Made by a program: the position numbers and the translations under genes | Part shown: positions 61,243 through 64,000 of the stretch, piece after piece | Layout: each line of letters begins with the position of its first letter | Position numbering within the stretch: position 1 is the first letter of the stretch | Notes under the pieces: model-generated | The model's input: the letters and a program-made list of their open reading frames with translations, nothing else | Database searches by the model: none | What the model was told of the DNA's origin: nothing | Origin: an uncultured Christensenellaceae bacterium | GTDB lineage: Bacteria > Bacillota > Clostridia > Christensenellales > Borkfalkiaceae | NCBI GenBank assembly: GCA_910586655.1 | Contig: CAJUIR010000006.1 | Location: 1 to 64,000 of the forward strand | Reading direction: 5' to 3' | DNA length: 64,000 nucleotides

Positions 61243-62279
61243 GTCACATTCAAGTTTCCCCTACGCCGCACGTCAAAACGCGCCGCACGACAAAGCATAT
61301 CATGCTCGACGTGCTGATCGCGCTCGTTCCCGCAACGGCGGCGAGCATCGTTTATTTCGGCTGGCAGGCGGCGGTGATGATCCTGATCGCGCTTGCTTCG
61401 GCATTCCTCACGGAATTCGTTTACTACATCATTCAGAATAAAATCTGGAGAAGTCCCAAAGAAACCTGTTTGAAATTCTTCAGACAATTCGACTTCACTA
61501 CGCTGGTCACTGGATTACTGCTCGCGCTGTGCATGCCCGCCAATATCAACGGCTGGTATATGCCGATATTGGGCAGTATCTTCGCGATTGCGGCGGTAAA
61601 AATGCTGTTCGGCGGCACGGGAAAAAACATCGTAAACCCTGCGTTGGCGGGAAGAGTTTTCCTGTTCATCTCCTTTACGTTGATGACGACAGCGGTTGCC
61701 TGCAACTTTGAAGCGATCAACGGCGGCGGCGCGGTACTGGAAACGGGCGCGACGCAACTGGGCGGCAATATCCTGCAAGGAAAAGAAAGCATCAACTTGC
61801 TCGATCTGTTCCTGGGTACGGGGTTAGCCACCACTGCAATGGGCGAAACCTGTAAAATCGCGTTGCTTGTCGGCGGAATTTATCTTTGCGTGCGCGGCGT
61901 GATCAAATGGTATCTCCCCCTCATCTATATCGTGGTGGAAGGATTGTTTGCAGCAGCGCTCGACTGGAACATCAATTCGTTCCTTCCCTCGATTCTTTCG
62001 GGCGGTCTGATTCTGGGCGCGATCTTTATGGCGACCGATTACGTTACTTCGCCCAAGAGCCGGATCGGAAATATCATTTATTTCGTGCTCCTCGGCCTTT
62101 TAACAGCGGGACTGAGAAAAGCGACGGGCATGGAAGTGGTTTCATTCTGTATCCTTCTGATGAACTTTATTGTATTCCTCATCGATATGTTCCTGCCGCT
62201 TCTTCCGTTCGGTTTTCAACGGAAAAAGAAAGAAAAGAAACCCGAAGCGGAAAAACCCGCAAAGGAGGAACGTGTATGA
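61239..62279 (+). CDS. rnfD: Rnf complex membrane subunit RnfD
   Basis: 346 residues with eight to ten helices. FGGTGKNIVNPALAGRVFLF is the RnfD/NqrB signature. Thr172 in ETGATQL matches the site where FMN is linked by a phosphoester bond by ApbE. The basic tail ends EKPAKEERV. GGGAGG before the ATG; ATGA overlaps with both rnfC and rnfG show tight translational coupling. Confidence 0.95.
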   Translation: MSHIQVSPTPHVKTRRTTKHIMLDVLIALVPATAASIVYFGWQAAVMILIALASAFLTEFVYYIIQNKIWRSPKETCLKFFRQFDFTTLVTGLLLALCMPANINGWYMPILGSIFAIAAVKMLFGGTGKNIVNPALAGRVFLFISFTLMTTAVACNFEAINGGGAVLETGATQLGGNILQGKESINLLDLFLGTGLATTAMGETCKIALLVGGIYLCVRGVIKWYLPLIYIVVEGLFAAALDWNINSFLPSILSGGLILGAIFMATDYVTSPKSRIGNIIYFVLLGLLTAGLRKATGMEVVSFCILLMNFIVFLIDMFLPLLPFGFQRKKKEKKPEAEKPAKEERV

Positions 62280-63679
62280 AAGTAAAAGAATTTTTCAAGA
62301 GCACGGCGTTTAAGAGTCTGGTCGTTCTCCTCTCTATCGTGATCATTGCCGGCGCGCTCCTCGCAATTTTTAACGACTTGCTTCACGTTTCCGATCAGGA
62401 AAAGTTCGAACGAATCATTAAAAAGATCTACGGCGGAAATGCTTCCGTCGAAAAGACGCTGGAAATTGCCGACGAAGACAAAACGTATTCCTACGGCGAA
62501 GTAAACGCGGCGTATCTGATGAGCGACGGCAATTACCTCGTTCAATCTACGGGTACCGGCGCATTCGGCAACGGTACGGTAACCGTGTACGTCGTAGTCG
62601 AAATGAAAGACTCCGCATTGGCGGGGATCGGAAAAGTCGTATTCGATTCGACGACCGTTTCCAAATACTACGAAACAAGCGGCGATTTCTTTAAAAAGTT
62701 CGACATCAGCGACGACAGAGTTGCCGCGGGAGAATATTTCGGCGTTTCGGAAGGGATCGTCAATCCCTCTGCGGGCGCGACGGCTTCGGCAAGATCGATC
62801 AATAACGCCGTAAACACTGCAATCGACTTCATTAAAAAAGCGGTGCTCGGGCAAACGGTGGGCGAATTCACCTACGCATACGAAAAGTATATCAAAATGG
62901 ACGCGTCTACCATCACACCCGATCAAGAACAGAAATCGGTGGATTATGAACTCGTCGTATCCGAAAACGGCGAAGCGGTGGCGTTTAAAATTTCCGTCAA
63001 AGTCGTTGAAGGCGTGATCACTGAATATACGATCGTGACCAACGGCTCCACCTATGGCTTTGAAGAGAGCATGCCCCCCGAATTCCTCGCTCAGGGCAGT
63101 GAAAACTATTTCGTTAACAAAACGCTTTCCGACGTCGAGGCGCTGCTCAAAGAGGACGGCAGTCTTTCCGAAGCGGGTTCCGGTCTGCATACGGGCGCGA
63201 CATTCTCTACGCAATCCTGTATCTGGGCTGCGGCGTTTGCAACCGCAAACTTCGAAGCATTCCTGTATCCCGTTGTTTACGGAGAACATATCGACGAAGA
63301 AACGCATACCGTTACAGACAACGAAATTGCCTATCATATCACCGTATCCGAAAACGGCGAAGCGGTAGCGTTTAAAATTTCCGTTAAAGTCGTTGACGGC
63401 GTGATTACCGAATATGCAATCGTGACCAACGGCTCCACCTATGGCTTTGAAGAGAGCATGCCCCCCGAATTCCTCGCTCAGGGCAGCGAAAACTATTTCG
63501 TTAACAAAACGCTTTCCGACGTTGAAGCACTGCTCAATGAGGACGGCAGTCTTTCCGAGGCGGGTTCCGGTCTGCATACAGGCGCGACGTACTCCACGCA
63601 ATCCTGTATTTGGGCGGCGGCATACGCGCTCGGCAATTACGACACCCTGCTTGCAAAAGAAGGAGGTGCACAGGCATGA
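62276..63679 (+). CDS. rnfG: Rnf complex subunit RnfG with three FMN-binding units
   Basis: 467 residues; ordinary RnfG is about 200. One N-terminal helix (SLVVLLSIVIIAGALLAIF), then the usual FMN_bind domain with site SAGATAS (Thr169). Two added tandem units follow, about 95 residues each with a 129-residue period, each with ISVKVV ... EYTIVTNG-type strands and sites HTGATFST (Thr309) and HTGATYST (Thr438). The two units differ at only 5 of about 95 residues. All three Thr fit the ApbE flavinylation motif (S/T/D)GATx(S/T), although the first has Ala at the leading position. The extra domains would sit outside the membrane. ATGA overlaps on both sides. Confidence 0.9.
   Translation: MKVKEFFKSTAFKSLVVLLSIVIIAGALLAIFNDLLHVSDQEKFERIIKKIYGGNASVEKTLEIADEDKTYSYGEVNAAYLMSDGNYLVQSTGTGAFGNGTVTVYVVVEMKDSALAGIGKVVFDSTTVSKYYETSGDFFKKFDISDDRVAAGEYFGVSEGIVNPSAGATASARSINNAVNTAIDFIKKAVLGQTVGEFTYAYEKYIKMDASTITPDQEQKSVDYELVVSENGEAVAFKISVKVVEGVITEYTIVTNGSTYGFEESMPPEFLAQGSENYFVNKTLSDVEALLKEDGSLSEAGSGLHTGATFSTQSCIWAAAFATANFEAFLYPVVYGEHIDEETHTVTDNEIAYHITVSENGEAVAFKISVKVVDGVITEYAIVTNGSTYGFEESMPPEFLAQGSENYFVNKTLSDVEALLNEDGSLSEAGSGLHTGATYSTQSCIWAAAYALGNYDTLLAKEGGAQA
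62957..63240 (+). repeat. Direct repeat unit 1 within rnfG
   Basis: About 284 bp, matched by 63344-63627 at a 387-bp offset (129 codons) with few, scattered differences. Encodes the second FMN-binding unit. Confidence 0.9.
63344..63627 (+). repeat. Direct repeat unit 2 within rnfG
   Basis: Near-identical copy of 62957-63240, encoding the third FMN-binding unit. Points to a recent in-frame duplication. Confidence 0.9.
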
Positions 63680-64000
63680 ATAAATACGGAAAAATAACGA
63701 TCAACGGTCTCGTTACCAACAACGCCGCATTCAAACTGGTGCTCGGCACCTGCTCGGCGCTTGCAATGTCCGCAACGGCGATCAAGGGTCTCGGGATGGG
63801 AATTTCGGTCACCGTCGTGTTACTGTTGAGCAACGTACTCATTTCCCTGCTCCGTAAGGTGATCCCCAATGCGGTACGCATTCCCGCGTTCATCGTAATC
63901 ATTGCAACGTTCGTGACGCTTTTGAGAATGTTTTTAAACAAATTCATTCCCGATCTATACGATTCGATGGGTGTATTCCTGGCGCTGATCGTTGTAAACT
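63676..64000 (+). CDS. rnfE: Rnf complex membrane subunit RnfE, cut by window end
   Basis: The first about 108 codons are present. The ATG at 63676 overlaps the rnfG stop (ATGA) and follows AGGAGG. Reads GLVTNNAAFKLVLGTCSALAMS, VLLLSNVLISLLRK and RIPAFIVIIATFVTLLRMFL, the RnfE/RsxE helices. rnfA and rnfB are expected beyond the window. Confidence 0.93.
   Translation, partial: MNKYGKITINGLVTNNAAFKLVLGTCSALAMSATAIKGLGMGISVTVVLLLSNVLISLLRKVIPNAVRIPAFIVIIATFVTLLRMFLNKFIPDLYDSMGVFLALIVVN

Noticed and set aside
61886..63679. 597-residue open frame ending with RnfG
   Set aside because: The first 130 codons overlap rnfD out of frame; the ATG at 62276 with the ATGA overlap gives the proper RnfG start.
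1..64000. CRISPR array, rRNA operon, complete insertion sequence or replication origin
   Set aside because: No spaced direct repeats, rRNA motifs, transposase frame with terminal repeats, or DnaA-box cluster were found by reading.

Overview
The window looks like a chromosomal segment of an anaerobic, sporulation-lineage Firmicute (class Clostridia, possibly an uncultured Christensenellales/Borkfalkia-like gut bacterium; the order-level guess is inference). Reasons: a sigma-H gene in the mrnC-rlmB-sigH cluster, recR-ybaB-dnaX synteny, MinD/MinE, an Rnf operon, an archaeal/eukaryal-type prolyl-tRNA synthetase, lipoproteins with a Listeria-Bacteroides repeat, canonical Gram-positive Shine-Dalgarno sites and TTGACA/TATAAT promoters. 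Base composition is near half GC by eye, apart from an AT-rich patch at 52.4-52.9 kb.

Layout. 0-2 kb: right end of an integrated element, with a frameshifted serine recombinase whose last codons lie inside a tRNA-Ala(CGC) gene, then tRNA-Val(CAC). 2.2-5.1 kb: two surface lipoproteins. 5.2-8.7 kb: EamA exporter, MprF-like flippase, YfcE-type phosphoesterase and RdgB. 8.8-14.4 kb: metal-efflux ATPase with ArsR regulator and operator, pseudouridine synthase, FeoB/FeoA, DUF378 protein. 14.5-25 kb: large anchored surface protein, two RNA-modification genes, a GH51-like protein without catalytic residues, Na/Pi symporter, two tRNA-Pro genes, GH13 amylase, DegV. 25-41 kb: asnS, DUF2207 protein, proS, phosphohexomutase, transketolase, HAD phosphatase, gpsA, recR-ybaB-dnaX, sigH-rlmB-mrnC, cation/proton antiporter. 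41.9-51.7 kb: glmM-glmS, glpK, DUF2207 and LemA proteins, an aconitase-family hydratase. 51.8-59.2 kb: PH-domain membrane protein, a divergent XRE repressor / Cys-rich peptide module, minD-minE, a 25-residue peptide gene beside a MacB-like ABC transporter with MarR regulator, a CNNM/CorC protein and an unknown CxxC protein. 59.4-64 kb: start of an rnf operon (Gx transporter fused to RnfC, RnfD, a 467-residue RnfG with three FMN-binding units, RnfE cut by the window end).

Physiology suggested: ion-gradient energetics through Rnf and Na+-coupled transport, amino-sugar supply for the wall (GlmS/GlmM), glycerol-3-phosphate metabolism (GlpK/GpsA), metal homeostasis and a decorated surface.

Most notable observations: (1) several genes have a consensus promoter exactly 6-8 nt upstream of the start codon, predicting leaderless mRNAs; (2) at four sites the -35 box sits in the loop of the preceding gene's terminator-like hairpin; (3) RnfG has two extra, nearly identical FMN-binding repeats; (4) the Gx transporter and RnfC are one uninterrupted frame with an internal Shine-Dalgarno/TTG start; (5) an AT-rich XRE/Cys-rich peptide pair has a perfect palindrome in its promoter spacer; (6) the GH51 homologue has lost both catalytic glutamates. 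No rRNA, CRISPR array or complete insertion sequence was seen.
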